Shown: piece by piece, positions 20,724 to 32,148 of the stretch
Layout of the letters: each line of letters opens with the position of its first letter
How positions within the stretch are numbered: the first letter of the stretch is position 1
Assembly (NCBI GenBank): GCA_029168955.1
Contig: JAPDOI010000021.1
Coordinates: forward strand, 1,091,501-1,155,500
DNA length: 64,000 bases
DNA from: Aplectana chamaeleonis
Lineage: Eukaryota; Nematoda; Chromadorea; Rhabditida; Cosmocercidae
Direction of reading: 5' to 3'
The notes under the pieces: model-generated
What the model was told of the DNA's origin: nothing
What the model saw: only the letters and a program-made list of their open reading frames with translations
Databases searched by the model: none
Translations under genes and position numbers: made by a program

Positions 20724-22052
20724 AGGCATCCTACGCGCTGTAAACCATCCACGGTTTTTTCGGTTCGAATGATTTTCTGAGCCCACCCAAGAACGTAGGG
20801 AGACTTTGTTCGGTTAAAAACGCCTCATTGTGAAGATCGAATGTCTCAAATTCCGTCAGAAGAGGCCGGCCCTTCCGTCAGTCATCTGGCACAATTTGCT
20901 GTCAGCCATCATATAAGTAAATGATCAACGATTGATGCAGTACAACTGAGGGGAAGTTGATGGAATATCCTATACGACTACGTGAGGAATGACTTTTCTA
21001 CACACATCGATTAGCCTTTCCTTCTCCACAAATTACTTGAAAGAGAGATAAACTTTATTTGATCGTGAGATCGTTGGTCAAAACAGCGATCTCTAACTAT
21101 CGACTCTTCCTTTCTCAAAAGTCGATTGAGATATTTTCTTTTGGCTTTTCAGTGGTTTTTTCAACGTAGCTGTCAAGCAGGGTACTAGAGCTTTCATTAT
21201 ATATGGAAAACTCGAAAAAGTAAGATATTTAAGTCCTGCGTAGCCGATTTACCCTGGACACAAACTTTCACCATCTCAGATGAACGCAGAAGACCGCTAC
21301 AGTAAATGGTATTACATCGTTCTCAGGTGTGGTCCCGCCGGAAATCGACAATTTTGAAAACTAGGATTTATGAGAGTAGGATATCTGAGCCCAGCGTGGT
21401 CGATTCACCCGTAATACTTGCTTTGAGCATCTCAGATGAACGCCGAAGACCGCTACATAGATAGCGGGAGACGATGAAAAAAATCGGCCAAGTCCTTAAA
21501 AAAGTAGGTTTTTTGGAACATCGTAAGTTAGGTGGTGAACGAGTTATATGGAAAAATCCTGGCTTTAAGAAAATAGACTTTATACTCTATTGTTTGAAAC
21601 TTTTCGCACCCCTGGAGAAAGCCTTTGAAGGAAATTTACTAGGTGCGGGTTCTTCTTTAAAATGCACTGAGGGCCCACAGCTGGGCCCACACCGGGACAA
21701 CCCCCCCCCGGGGGAGGAGACGTCATGAAAAAATTTCTTCTGAATGTTGTGGGGAATGGATTTATTTATTTATTTGATACGCCCGCAGGGCGCGCAAACA
21801 GTCAAATTTCAATAGAATCAGTGGTTAAAAATGAAGCGTAACGAAATTAGGGCAGGCCAACATCAAGGTAAAAATGAACACTGAAAATACGCGAAACCCA
21901 AGCGCTATAGTTTTTCACCCGGAGTAAAAAATCTATATCGGAGACTGATGGGAGGGTTGGATTTATAACGTGGTCATCAAAACTCTTGAGAACAGATCGG
22001 CATACATAGCCAACAAAGCAAGGTTTTGCCGTGCCAGCCAGCTATGGCACCT
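20724..22052. other. Unassigned repeats, no gene
   Basis: Contains a direct duplication of about 75 bp (21,225-21,303 and 21,380-21,458, sharing ATCTCAGATGAACGC and GAAGACCGCTACA). The 84-codon frame 21,474-21,728 is not recognisable and ends in a C/G-rich run. Confidence 0.4.
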
Positions 22053-22544
22053 TAAAGGCAGTGTTCACGATAAGAATCGTTTTTCTGCTTTTTCGCCTAT
22101 CTTGAAGACGGTCCCATGCTGATTCGAATGATGCTTTTGGAATCGTACAAAACCTTCTAGGAATGGAGTTATGGTCCCTCAAAAATTGAGCTAAGGAAAC
22201 ATGGTTGACGAGTTGTCCGAGGCTTGTAACTTCCGTCTTTTGCAGCCGATGTATGCGAGCTGACCTGAGTAAGGAGAGAACTTGAGAATGAAGGGAAGAA
22301 CGGGGCTAATGACTGGAAATCATCGCTCATCTCACGATCTCGAGCTTTCATTTGTTCACGTCGGTGGGCGTGGAAAGTGCATCTGGGGGTGACGAGCTGA
22401 CGGGTGTCCAACTTTGGGCCCGCAGGGGACCGTTCCGAGCTCATTTTTCTTAGTTTTTTCAACGCTAGGGTTGCATTAGGCCCTGCATCTGCCGATCTCC
22501 ACCAAAAAAACAGACATGGTTTTTACCGTGGACACTGCCTTTAA
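22053..22544. mobile_element. TTAA MITE 5a
   Basis: TTAAAGGCAGTGTTCACGAT at the left; right end GTGGACACTGCCTTTAA. Internally similar to the copy at 30,318-30,812 (shared words CTTGAAGACGGTCCCATGC and TGGACGAGTTGTCC). Shares its right TTAA with the next element. Confidence 0.8.
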
Positions 22545-23032
22545 AGGCACAGTACACCCTCAGATATGAATTTTGAGATTTTCATGTAATTGTGTAGGGG
22601 ACCTCTCCTGTATAACACGTGCCGGATGCCAGATCTCATTTCCTCCAAATAAGCGAGATATAAGCGACCACCACAGGCCCGGCCCCCTTCGCTCACCACC
22701 ACAGGCCCGACCCCTTAACAGATTTTCGAACTCGATAGCGGCTCGATGGATGGATGAATTTCAACAAATCGTCGTTCTTCAGTCCATTACCGGACTGTCT
22801 CCTTATCCTGGATTTCTCTCACGCAACGATTGCGAATGAAGAGAATTACATGCCTGAGACAACTCGTCCACCAAATTTTTGCCTTCAAAATACAGGCATC
22901 TTCAAGGAGCCATATCTCCGTTCAAAGGGGGTCTTGGACGATTTCAGGAATATCATTGTTATCAGAGTGCGACCCTCTCCAAGATAAGAATGAAACCTAG
23001 TGAATAATTTTCTGGGTGTCCTGTGCCTTTAA
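22541..23032. mobile_element. TTAA MITE 6
   Basis: TTAAAGGCACAGTACACCCT at the left and GGGTGTCCTGTGCCTTTAA at the right, a different TIR subtype from its neighbour. It abuts MITE 5a at 22,541 and another left end at 23,029, each junction having a single shared TTAA. Confidence 0.8.
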
Positions 23033-23394
23033 AGGCAGTGTTCACGATGAAAATCAAATAGTAACAGTAATAGTAATAGATATATTAACATAACTGTGTG
23101 TTGGGTTTTACCTATGGACCATCCGGTAGAGCAAAAAAAAAAGGAAAAACATGAAAAAATAGCGGGCACATTCTCTTCAACCGACCACCATGGCTATGCT
23201 TTCGGTTTTTCAAAAGCGAGAATTGGCTGGCTACTATATCTAACACCCATCTACCTCAATCTGCTTTATTTGGATCAATATGGAGAATTTTTTTCGACCT
23301 TTTTTTTGCCATATGCTCATTCACTCATCCTCGAACTCCAGATAATCGAAAAAAAACTTCTGCGTGATCGAGCCAAGTTTAGTAGTTTTCGATG

Positions 23395-23700
23395 AAGGGT
23401 CAGCAGATGTATTGGGCAGCCTTCGACACTGTCCGTCATCGAACACCTCCTATCAAACGCGAAAGTCACGGGATTTGTTCCGATATCTGGAATTGGTTGA
23501 ATTCCTTCTTGACATCTCGAAATTTTAAGTTCAAAATTGGCAGTTTCTGTTCGTCCAAACCCAATCACCAGTGCTGCTCCACAGGGTAGAATTCTGAGCC
23601 CTTTGTTGGTTTCTACAGAAATGATGCCCCAGATACATAGTTTAGTTTATTCAAGTAAGCTCTATGCGGACGCTCTCAAGATCTATCGGTTTCTTTACTT
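23395..23700 (+). pseudogene. LINE reverse-transcriptase fragment
   Basis: Two plus-strand frames together give an RT palm: A-F-D-T-V-R-H, then S-H-G-I-C-S-D-I-W-N-W-L and F-K-I-G-S in the first frame (to about 23,565), then S-A-A-P-Q-G-R-I-L-S-P-L-L and L-Y-A-D-A-L-K-I-Y in the second. The catalytic Y-A-D-D box reads Y-A-D-A. Frameshift and catalytic loss show it is dead. It may come from the same CR1-like clade as the pieces at 13.9-15.1 kb. A MITE left end at 23,029 lies upstream without a matching right end. Confidence 0.7.
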
Positions 23701-23887
23701 AGACAGTTTGGGCTTAGCACGTTGGCACAATAGCGTTAGCACTCCAGGGCAAACATGGAGTACTAACGCTCGTAGTGAGCAGGAGCTGCTGGCAACTGCA
23801 GCATATCCTGCCAACGTATTCTGGCGTTCTAACCCTAGTTATCGACAGCCTGTTTTGCAAACGGAGAGAGAATTTGGACTGCCACCC

Positions 23888-24549
23888 TTAAAGGCAGCAT
23901 ACACGCTCGCAAGCATAGTCGAGATAACAGCATAGATAGGTTCGCACGGCCCGTACTATGTCGTCAACGACGTTTGAAGCGCTGAAAACTGTCCAGGATG
24001 ACAATATTTGAAAAATGTTTTGAGCAATCTTGCCTTCCACGCCCGTATTTTCACACCCCTTCGAGTAACAGAATGAGAATCGATACTCGAGAAAACATGT
24101 GATAACTTAGAATGAGAGCACTATAAAAAGGGAGTGCAGTAGAGAAAAAACTCGATTTTCCTCAATATAACATGTTTGTGCACTGATAAAATCCTCCATT
24201 TCAAGAGGTCAGCCAAAGTAGAGCGGCATTCTCGAAAGTGGACGAGAGTCAGTAGGTATGCAGACATGTTATACTCGAGTAAACCAAGCTATTTATCTCG
24301 TGCACTCCCATTTGATAGTGCTATCACTCTCAATTATCACACGTTTTCACAAGTATCGATTCTCATTCTGTTACTCGAAGGGGTGTGAAAATACGGGCGT
24401 GGAAGGCAAGATTGCTCAAACATTGTCAAATATTGTCATCCTGGACAGTTTTCAGCGCTTCAAACGTCGTTGACGACATAGTACGGGCCGTGCGGACCTA
24501 TCTATGCTGTTATCTCGACTATGCTTGCGAGCGTGTATGCTGCCTTTAA
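23888..24549. mobile_element. TTAA MITE with about 200-bp palindromic arms
   Basis: TTAAAGGCAGCATACACGCT begins a left arm of about 200 bp (to about 24,090) repeated in near-perfect reverse complement at about 24,352-24,546, with only a few mismatches. The end type matches nested MITE 3 but the arms are much longer. ORFs inside are artefacts of the arms. Confidence 0.85.
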
Positions 24550-24654
24550 TGGTGTTGGGTATGATCCTTGCTACGGCCGGCACTAACTCTGAGAAGACTC
24601 GCCGCGAATCTCCCGCAAACCTGCCGGGTCGTAGCCTATCAGGCACCGACTCGG

Positions 24655-24822
24655 CAGGTTCAAGGCGCCGACCCGGCAGGTTCAAGGCGCCGACTCGGCA
24701 GGTTCAAGGCGCCGACCCGGCAGGTTCAAGGCGCCGACTCGGCAGGTTCAAGGCGCCGACCCGGCAGATTCAAGGCGCCGACCCGACAGGTTCAAGGCGC
24801 CGACTCGGCAGGTTCAAGGCAG
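24655..24822 (+). repeat. 22-bp GC-rich minisatellite
   Basis: About eight units of GGCAGGTTCAAGGCGCCGAC plus two bases, alternating CCC/CTC. The preceding 24,585-24,640 (GAGAAGACTCGCCGCG) matches, in reverse complement, the edge of a related G/C-rich tract at 30,845-31,030. The period is not a multiple of three, and the two long ORFs here are frame-cycling artefacts. Confidence 0.85.
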
Positions 24823-24839
24823 CGCATGAACATACTTGA

Positions 24840-25184
24840 AGCATGAATTTCATGCTTTCCCGCTGGCAAGCTTGTCAGCTGCAAAAATTTGGTAAGGGGC
24901 AAAAAGCTCCTCTATAGTTTCTCCCTCACCTCACATGAAGGAGGCAATCCGGCTCCAAAGCACGTCAATCAATGACATGGGCGCCAGTGTGAACTTAGTC
25001 TGACCAATCGTCTGTCCACCCAGCACAGAGGCGTATCGTAGGCCGCGCGGGTTCGATAAGTCGTTCAACGTGCGCGTTGCCGGTACACTACCGGGACAGT
25101 TTTGTGGTGTAGGTGACCCAATGGAAAAAAATTGCGTTTCGCCGCATTGCTGTGGTAAAAATCTATCGGAAAACTATGTTCTAT
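24840..25184. other. No recognisable gene
   Basis: Flank between the minisatellite and the mariner relic; no supported feature. Confidence 0.35.
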
Positions 25185-25948
25185 CAGGTTGCTCAATAAG
25201 TTTTGTCGTTCAACAAGAAAAACAACTTTATGGTTCAAAATACACTTTATTATTCAGTATAATCTCCCTGAACATTGATACACTTAAAAAAAACCAAAAA
25301 AAAATCCAAGTCTCATCCACAGTGATGAATCGACGCACAAAATCCACTTTATCCTTTTTAAAACGCTCCAAATGTTGCTGAGGAAGTCGTTTTTGTTCCA
25401 TTGTTAGCGAATGCGGCAGCCATTGTGCACAAAGCTTTCTAAAACCCAGAATTTCACTTAAAATATGGCTCACACTGCCTAATGAGATGTGTAGAGCCTC
25501 TACTAAATTTCTCTCAGTCAATCGGCGATCTTCCAAAACCATGTCCTGTGTTTTGGCTATGATTTCTGGTGTTGATGCGCTTTTTGGACGTCCTTCACGT
25601 GGATCGTCTTCAAGGCTTGTACGACCACGTTTAAATTCAGCAACCCATATTTCTACTGTTCTAATTGTAGGTCTTTATTCAATCATTATACACTTTTAAC
25701 ATTCGTTCGTGGATTTTTTTTTGGTGCTACATCTTCCAAGAATAAGAATTTTATCACTGCACGATATTCAATTTTTCCATTGCTGTGAGACGGCGACACT
25801 AAATGGCTTGTAAACAAATAATGAATTGACAGATTGAAATGAAACTTCACATACTTTCATAAGAAGAGTGTACCAAGAAAACAAAAAAAAAATTGGGCTA
25901 GTAGCAACGCCCTCTCTTAACGGACGGCAAAACTTATTGAACAACCTG
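25185..25948 (-). mobile_element. Mariner-family transposon relic
   Basis: Terminal inverted repeats CAGGTTGCTCAATAAGTTTT (left) and its near complement (right, ending CAACCTG). The length of 764 bp is well below the usual 1.3 kb, because the middle of the transposase is deleted. A second right-terminus-like sequence (AACTTATTGAACAACC) follows at 25,957-25,980, possibly from another copy. Confidence 0.8.
25250..25780 (-). pseudogene. Mariner transposase remnant
   Basis: Starting near an ATG at 25,780 the minus strand gives K-I-E-Y-R-A-V-I-K-F-L, then V-E-I-W-V-A-E-F-K-R-G-R, E-D-D-P-R-E-G-R-P-K, and D-R-R-L-T-E-R-N-L (helix-turn-helix region), ending in F-I-T-V-D-E-T-W-I, which holds the first catalytic Asp. 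After that the frame jumps directly to a C-terminal piece ending G-D-Y-T-E-stop at 25,250, so the second and third catalytic residues are missing. Frameshifts interrupt the N-terminal third. Not functional. Confidence 0.8.
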
Positions 25949-26127
25949 GGACGTTGAGGAACTTATTGAACAACCAGGGACGTTCTTTAGAAGGTGCCAA
26001 AAACTATGAAAGCAGAATTTTTTGATCATTATTCATCATCATCATCGGCAGAACATCATCTTCCCACAACATTTGTACCTTCATATATTTCACCCTATAA
26101 TTTCTGATTTCATCGTTTTCACACCTT

Positions 26128-26400
26128 CTAAGGAACATACAGTTTACCTCCGCACTGCCGTTCAGTCCGCAAAGTGCACGCTGATCGCGAAAGCGTGCTG
26201 CGGCGCGGTTGCGGGTATCCTCAGACAAGGATGTGGGATCACCCGGGCGGTTTTCGCCTTTGGTGCCCGGGTGATCTCTCCGCCCGGGTGATCCCACATC
26301 CCTGTCTGAGGATGCTCGCAACCGCGCCGCAGCACGCTTTCGCGATCAGCGTGCACTTTGCGGACTGAACGGCAGTGCGGAGGTGAACTGTACATCAACG
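26128..26400. mobile_element. GC-rich palindrome, about 270 bp
   Basis: Arms of about 118 bp (26,137-26,254 and 26,280-26,393) are nearly perfect reverse complements around a short loop of about 25 bp. The ORFs here read the same peptide in both directions. A MITE-like hairpin; family unknown. Confidence 0.8.
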
Positions 26401-26439
26401 TAAAAAAAAAACCTTTCCGATAGATTTCACCCTAACAAG

Positions 26440-26860
26440 GCCATTGTTCTACTCTGCCACAGCCCTGTCGCGGTCGCAGACCTGAGCGACGGCGCAGTCT
26501 CTGAAGGCCAGTTGTGCTGTGCCATACATCAATCCTGCGACGCGACCGGCGCATGCAAAGTGTTCCTGCGACAGCTCTTTTCATGGTGAAAGTGTGGGTC
26601 CCGACACGATTCGTAAATGAGCGAGCCAGTCGCGGTCGCATACTGGAGGACAGGGGCTGCCTACACACCGAGGGAGGAGTTGTCCCGTTTTGGCAGTTTG
26701 AAACGCCACGCGCCTCAACGCGAGCGAAGTGGTCCCGAGTGGAATTAGAGCCGCCAAAAGCGGGACAATTCCTCCCTCGGTGTGTAGAGAGCCCCTGTCC
26801 GGCAGACTGGAGGTATAACAATGGCCCAATGCGGCAAAACGCAATTTCGAAGGTCGCCGT
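26440..26860. mobile_element. Second palindromic element
   Basis: Inner arms 26,642-26,700 and 26,758-26,805 are reverse complements (words CACACCGAGGGAGGA and TCCTCCCTCGGTGTG). Outer sequence (AACAATGGCC near 26,818; GGCCATTGTT near 26,441) also pairs, giving a 400-bp fold-back. Confidence 0.65.
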
Positions 26861-26980
26861 CATTTATGATGTGTAGTCTGCAAACACCATAATTGACGCC
26901 GGATGTCAGCCGTAGATTTTGCCGCTTGTCGAGACGTTGAAGTGAGAAAACTACAAAACCGAACACAGAGAAAGATATGG

Positions 26981-27090
26981 GAGAAAACAAGGGCTTAATC
27001 CTCACAGACGCCTCGGTCATCGGGACTCACGCGTAAAATAAAATGCGTGTGGTGCAGGCTCACACAACACACGCGCCTTTACGCGCAACT
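26981..27090. repeat. Left arm of a 3-kb-spaced inverted repeat
   Basis: About 110 bp containing ACGCCTCGGTCATCGGGACT and ACACACGCGCCTTTACGCGC; the reverse complement lies at 30,079-30,187. The enclosed 3 kb holds no transposase. Confidence 0.65.
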
Positions 27091-27099
27091 CGCTAAAAT

Positions 27100-27690
27100 T
27101 CACCGACTCACCGTTTCTCGAATTTACGTTCGTTAGAGTCCGAATTCAGATCAGAAAGAGCTTTGCGGCCAGTTTTTCTTACAGAAGATCGTTTTAAATA
27201 CGAAAACCAGTTGTCTTGTAAATACACTCAAGTAATACAACTGGAATAGTTCATTTTTTCATGTGGTACGGAATCCACTTATCATATATTCACTTGTGAT
27301 ATATTCTTTACACTTTTTAAAGTCATTTTTTAAATGTTTTTTTAATATTGATGATGACCAAAGTGGGATATATAGCCTTTAGAGGCACAAAGCTGAGAAA
27401 CTCATGTGATCTGGTTGACAATAACACTGTGATAAGGAATTTGTGATACGAAACCGATATACTGTCATTCGCGTTTGGTTAAGAATATATGCTGAATCAT
27501 TTACTTCCTTCCTCGTCTGTGTGAGCTTCCCCACAGCGCCTGGCGAGGTCAGAGTAATGATGGAACGTTTCCTGACATTCAGGGCAGACAACATTCAAGA
27601 CGGCATCATTGACTTGATGATCATGCTGAACCCGTTGATGATAAAAAGTGGAATACGTTTCCTAGACGCTTTTTGTACCCCGTATTGATA
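27100..27690. other. No recognisable gene
   Basis: AT-rich segment. The 81-codon ORF at 27,443-27,688 has no recognised domain. Confidence 0.35.
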
Positions 27691-27691
27691 T

Positions 27692-28045
27692 AGTTGAACG
27701 CTGAACCGAAAATCCGTACAAGTCCAAAACGCTATCAGTCTGCAGAAGGTTCGGAAAATGTGCTTTCACCCAAACTTTGTTTAGGGGGGGTGTGTTTCGG
27801 GCGCTAAACACTATTATAAGATCCTTTTCCGGATTTTCGTAAAAGTAATGCGCTTTTGGAGTATAGAATATGTACTTAAATCAGAAAAAAGCCTTGTGTA
27901 AGTGGAAAACGCTTTCACTCTGTGCAAAGTTCGGAAAACACGCTCTCACCTGAACTTTGATCAGGCGGTTATTCTGGGCGCTGGACACGATTATGAGGTC
28001 AGATTCCGAACTTTTCAAAGACTAAAGCGCGTTTCGTAACGTCCA
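27692..28045. repeat. Dispersed repeat, tandem dimer
   Basis: Two diverged copies of a unit of about 170 bp (words AAAACGCT, CAAAGTTCGGAAAA, CACC.AACTTTG.T.AGG). A third copy lies at 38,703-38,890 (shared ACCGAAAATCCGTACAAGTC). Confidence 0.6.
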
Positions 28046-28103
28046 GCAGGTGCGGAACTGGCGAAAAAGGGCTACACGAGTTTTTAACTGGTTCATACGT
28101 CTA

Positions 28104-28834
28104 CTCAGGCAAACCATCGCTCCGAGCGGGACCGGCTCCTCCCAATTATGACGTCATCGCCCGGACAGCGGTCGAGGGGCCAACTGGCACCGCGGTCCCT
28201 GTCCGGTGCCAGTTCGCCCCTCGGTCGCTCTCCGGTCGCTCTCGGGGCCACAGCGGTGCCATCGCCAGAGATAGAGAGACGCGGGATTGGCTGTTCTTTG
28301 AGTGATAACGTGCCAGCCACGTTCTCACTCAAAGAACAACCAATCCTGCGGGTATAAAAGGCGGCTCGCCTCGTGTAGACGGGTAGTTGGCCTTTCGAAG
28401 CCACTCTTGAGAGGTGACCTCGGATCACTCTCAGGATGACAATTTTTGGCGGCCGAGGGGATCCTCCATGGCCCGCGGTGGGGAATGCTTCCTCATTGCG
28501 GATCATGCTGGGATGGTATCCTTGTTACGGCATGTGGCAGGATTAACCTCCTGACCCACAGGCTGTAACAGGTGCCTTATCCTCTTAACAGGCTTAATCC
28601 TCTCCAGAAGAGGCGGAAATAAAGAAAATTTAGCAATTAGGAAATTTTTGAAAATCGCCCGAACAGAGACCGCAGTGCCAGTTGGGACCGAAGATCGCTC
28701 CGAGCGATACTGCTGTGGCCCGGAGAGCGGCTGCTGTGGCCCGAGTAGATGGCTAATTTTCGCTCGGAGCAGAGAGGCAGCGCCGCTCGAGTAGCTCTCC
28801 GGTACCGCTCGGAGCGATGGTTTGCCTGAGTAAA
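28104..28834. mobile_element. 730-bp fold-back element
   Basis: ACTCAGGCAAACCATCGCTC at the left and its reverse complement ending GGTTTGCCTGAGT at the right. The interior is GC-rich with repeated CCGGAGAGCGG/CGGTGCCAGT words and a second internal inverted repeat (28,270-28,350, TTCTTTGAGTGA/TCACTCAAAGAA). Confidence 0.65.
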
Positions 28835-29069
28835 GAAGGATGCTTTCACGCTCCACTTTTTGATACCTTTTGGCTTTGTAACCGTGGAACTTGCAGTAAA
28901 TCAGAATGTTTCAGGGAGAGGGTTTTGCAATTTCGTCATTTTTAAGGGGTTAAGAATCTGATGATTTGAAGAACACACTTCAAGACTCCCAAACAGCTTT
29001 GAACTTGACCGAATTCCTCTGATTACCTAGTAAAAATAAAATCGAATTTACCGAAAGTTTGCCTTTTCA

Positions 29070-29150
29070 AGCGAAATTTTCGGCAAACGGCAACGGCAAA
29101 CGCCAAAAGTGGCCGGCGAACGGCAAACGGCAATTGCCGCACTCCCCTGG
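29070..29150. repeat. CGGCAAACGGCAA degenerate repeat
   Basis: Repeated CGGCAAACGGCAA words ending ATTGCCGC. This type of low-complexity repeat is common in Caenorhabditis-like genomes and supports a nematode origin; it says nothing about function. Confidence 0.7.
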
Positions 29151-29289
29151 TGAATAACCAAAACAGAGGGCCAGATTCAGACGATGGCATCCTGCTCCCT
29201 GCCATCAACAATATAGACTGGACAATTAAGTGTTGAATACATAGGATGCCAAACGCGGCTACATTAGATAAGCAAAACGGTTGCAAAAA

Positions 29290-30075
29290 AAAAGGATTTC
29301 ACGGATGGCAACGCGGATCGAGGTTCTGAGGAAAATTGGAAAAGACTCGTGGTGAGCTTGTTTAGGAACTTCCTGGAGAACTTGTCTGGTTCTTTAGAGT
29401 ACCAGGTTATTTTTGCGGTGGCCTACCGCACTCTTGTAATCTCCAAGTACCGAGCGGTACACATTGCCAAGGTTAAATAAAGTGGTGATACTAATTGCAT
29501 TGCCACATCGCCGACCGCTTATGTTAAGTAGGTAAACTCTCGAGGGAGTACTGAAAATCATTGTTCTTGTTATGAATTACATATATACACCGCTCGGTAT
29601 TTCTCATTGAGTCCACATCCATACGAAAATCTGAATGAAAACTCTGGGTGATCGTGATTGAAAAAGAATTATAGTCGATGTTTCAATTTTTTTACGCCTT
29701 TTTACGATTAACGTTCCAGAAGTAGAACAGCTGTGAAGAGTGGAATGGTATGTGACGTCTGTTATCAATGAAAAAGGCCCAGTACGAAGACCTGAAAACT
29801 CAGAAAACTGGCGCATTATGCCCGGGAACCCAAAGAAAACTTTTGTGCTGGAAAGAAGTGATGGGAACGGTAGCTAAGCAAACAGGGAAAATTAGCTTCG
29901 TAATGTAAAGAGAAGAGTTACGGTGAAAATCTCAATCCTATAAATACAGTACTTTTATTCAAAGGAGTTGTTTTTGTCGTAGTCATATACGTATGTTAAT
30001 GCACTGTCGCGTATTCGTCGCATATTTAAGGCTTTATCCATGCTTTGAAAAAAAATCAGTTTTTCTGTTTTTTTT
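29290..30075. other. No recognisable gene
   Basis: Mixed sequence with only short unrecognised frames (for example 29,604-29,816 minus). Confidence 0.35.
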
Positions 30076-30078
30076 TAT

Positions 30079-30187
30079 TTGCGCGTAAAGGCGCGTGTGT
30101 TGTGTTCGCCTGCACCACCCGCATTTTACTTTACGCGTGAGTCCCGATGACCGAGGCGTCTGCGAGGACTAAGCCGAAAACAAGCAC
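30079..30187. repeat. Right arm of the 3-kb-spaced inverted repeat
   Basis: Reverse complement of 26,981-27,090 with a few substitutions. Confidence 0.65.
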
Positions 30188-30317
30188 CTTCGCAGAAAAA
30201 AAAATGATGAAGTGAGGCATATATTGTAGGATTTCAACTGGTGAAGTGAAGCGGTTATCATCAAGGTTATCAGGATTTCACGAAACATGTAAAGCTACTA
30301 TTGACGATTCGGCCTCA

Positions 30318-30812
30318 TTAAAGGCAGTGTTCACCATGAAAATTGTTTTTCTGTTTTCCCGCCTACCTTGAAGACGGTCCCATGCTGATTCCAATGATGT
30401 CTCTTAAATCGTACAAGACCTTCTGGTAACGGAGTTATGGTCACTCAAAAATTGAGCTAAGGAAACATGGTGGACGAGTTGTCCAAGGCTTGTAACTTCC
30501 GTTTTTTTGCAGCCGATCTATGCGAGCTGACCTGAGTGAAGGGAGAAGCTGAGAAGGAAGGAAAGAACGGGTCGAATGATTGGAAATCATCGCTCATCTC
30601 ACGATCTTGAGCATTCATTTGTTCACGCCGGTGGGCGTGTGATGCGCTTTTGAGGTTTGCCTTGCGCTCGAAATGGCAACTTCAGGCTCTTTTGGAGCTT
30701 TTCCTGGCTCGTTTTCATGCGTTCTTTCGACGTCAACGTTACATTGTGCCCCTCCTCTACCCATTCCTAGTGGAAACTGAAACACATTTTTTATCGTGAA
30801 CACTGCCTTTAA
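30318..30812. mobile_element. TTAA MITE 5b
   Basis: TTAAAGGCAGTGTTCACCAT at the left and ATCGTGAACACTGCCTTTAA at the right. Same family as 22,053-22,544, with similarity strongest over the left two thirds. The right third instead resembles MITEs 1 and 2 (CTCGTTTTCATGCGTTCTTTC), suggesting a recombinant. Confidence 0.8.
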
Positions 30813-30844
30813 GATCTTGAATAATAACCCAGTTCAGATGGGAT

Positions 30845-31080
30845 TGCGGCAGATACGCGGCAGGCTCGCACCAGCTCCAGAGTTGATACTAAAAGAACAT
30901 CGCGGTGCCGAGGTGTTCGCGGCAGGTTCGAGGTTCGCGGTAGGTTTTCGGCAGATTCGCGGCAGGCACGAGGTTCGCGGTAGGTTCACGGCTCGTTCGC
31001 GGCGAGTTTTCTCAGAGAAGGAGGCCAACCTCGCGGCGGCCCGCAACAAAGACATCATCTTCGCCACCACGAGGACGCTT
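30845..31080. repeat. GTTCGCGGCAGG degenerate minisatellite
   Basis: Imperfect repetitions of GGTTCGCGGCAGGTTCG-type words, with the flanking CTCGCCGCGAA/TTCTCAGAGAA sequence matching 24,575-24,610 in opposite orientation. The ORF 30,796-31,302 arises from this tract. Confidence 0.6.
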
Positions 31081-31308
31081 CCCTCGCAATGGGCCATGGG
31101 GATGATCCCCTCACCGTTCAAAATTGACGTCCGGAATGTGACATTAGGTCATTTCTCCGATCGGCCTCATGGAGACGGGCCGCCTTATATACCAGCCGCC
31201 GTCGTACAAGAGAATGCTGCAATTCGTATCAGACAAATCAATGGAGGAGAGTGTCAGCAGACACTAGGAGACCCTCTGACAATAGCACACGTGCCACGAT
31301 AGAAAAAA

Positions 31309-31592
31309 GCCTTAGACGTTCGCCGTTGTTCACAGGGCACGAATGAGATGTGCCCTCACGAAATGCTCTCTGTAGACATCCAAAATGGCTGAGATCGCCC
31401 CTCGACGACTGGCCGTCGCCCCTCTACGTGGTGCCGTAGACAGTCTATCCGCGGACGCGCAGTTCCCGTAGACATTCCATCAGAAGAAGGTCTCTATCCC
31501 AGATTCCGCGATCACATTCTACCAACATGCCACAAACCTGACTTTGTCGTCCCAGCTAAGCATCAGTCTGTCTTATGACGTCAACACTCGAG
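31309..31592 (+). repeat. 280-bp dispersed repeat, copy 1
   Basis: Direct match to 36,988-37,262, with shared words such as GACGTTCGCCGTTGT, CTGTAGACATCC and AAGCATCAG. Parts also recur at 36,890-36,985 and 39,955-40,340. Confidence 0.75.
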
Positions 31593-31630
31593 CGATTTTG
31601 ATATCCCCGTCAGAAGCTTAACACCTTCAT

Positions 31631-31802
31631 CATACTTTTGCGATAGCGGCAAATGCCGCGATTATCAGTGGGAAAAGGAGAACACAGATGTCTGATACCG
31701 TACTAAAATGAGAAGTCGAATGCCTGATAACGCTATCAGATATCCAATTTCTCATTTTTCTGCTGATAATCCGCGGCATTCTCCGCTATCGCAAAAGCAT
31801 GA
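31631..31802. mobile_element. 170-bp palindrome
   Basis: Arms starting TCATACTTTTGCGATAGCGG and ending CCGCTATCGCAAAAGCATGA; inner TATCAG/CTGATA pairs continue the fold-back. Confidence 0.7.
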
Positions 31803-32148
31803 ATAGGGCGTGATCATAAAATTATATTTTTCTAATTTCGATTTTCTGATTTTTTTCTGTTTTCGAGCATGAGGGGTTGTGCGGCCACGGACACAAAACA
31901 TCCTAATACAGTGCGTTCAGAAAGTATAGGGACACCCCCGAAAATCAAGGTTTTCAAAATCATGTTATATTTGGCTATCAATACTGTTCATAAATGAATT
32001 CAACAAGGTGAAAAAACTCTATTTATTCATTTCTATAACAGCTGAGCATTTTTACAAGAATTTATTTCAAATTTCAGATTTTTTCGCCGTTCAGAAAGTA
32101 CAGGGACACTACACAAAAACAAAAATTATTGAACAAAGAACATACAAT

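Noticed and set aside
24504..24846. Repeat protein from the 22-bp minisatellite
   Set aside because: A 22-bp period rotates through all frames; the ORFs show the same motif in overlapping frames, and there is no start context or flanking gene.
26004..26398. Overlapping ORFs on both strands
   Set aside because: They are generated by the near-perfect GC-rich palindrome at 26,128-26,400.
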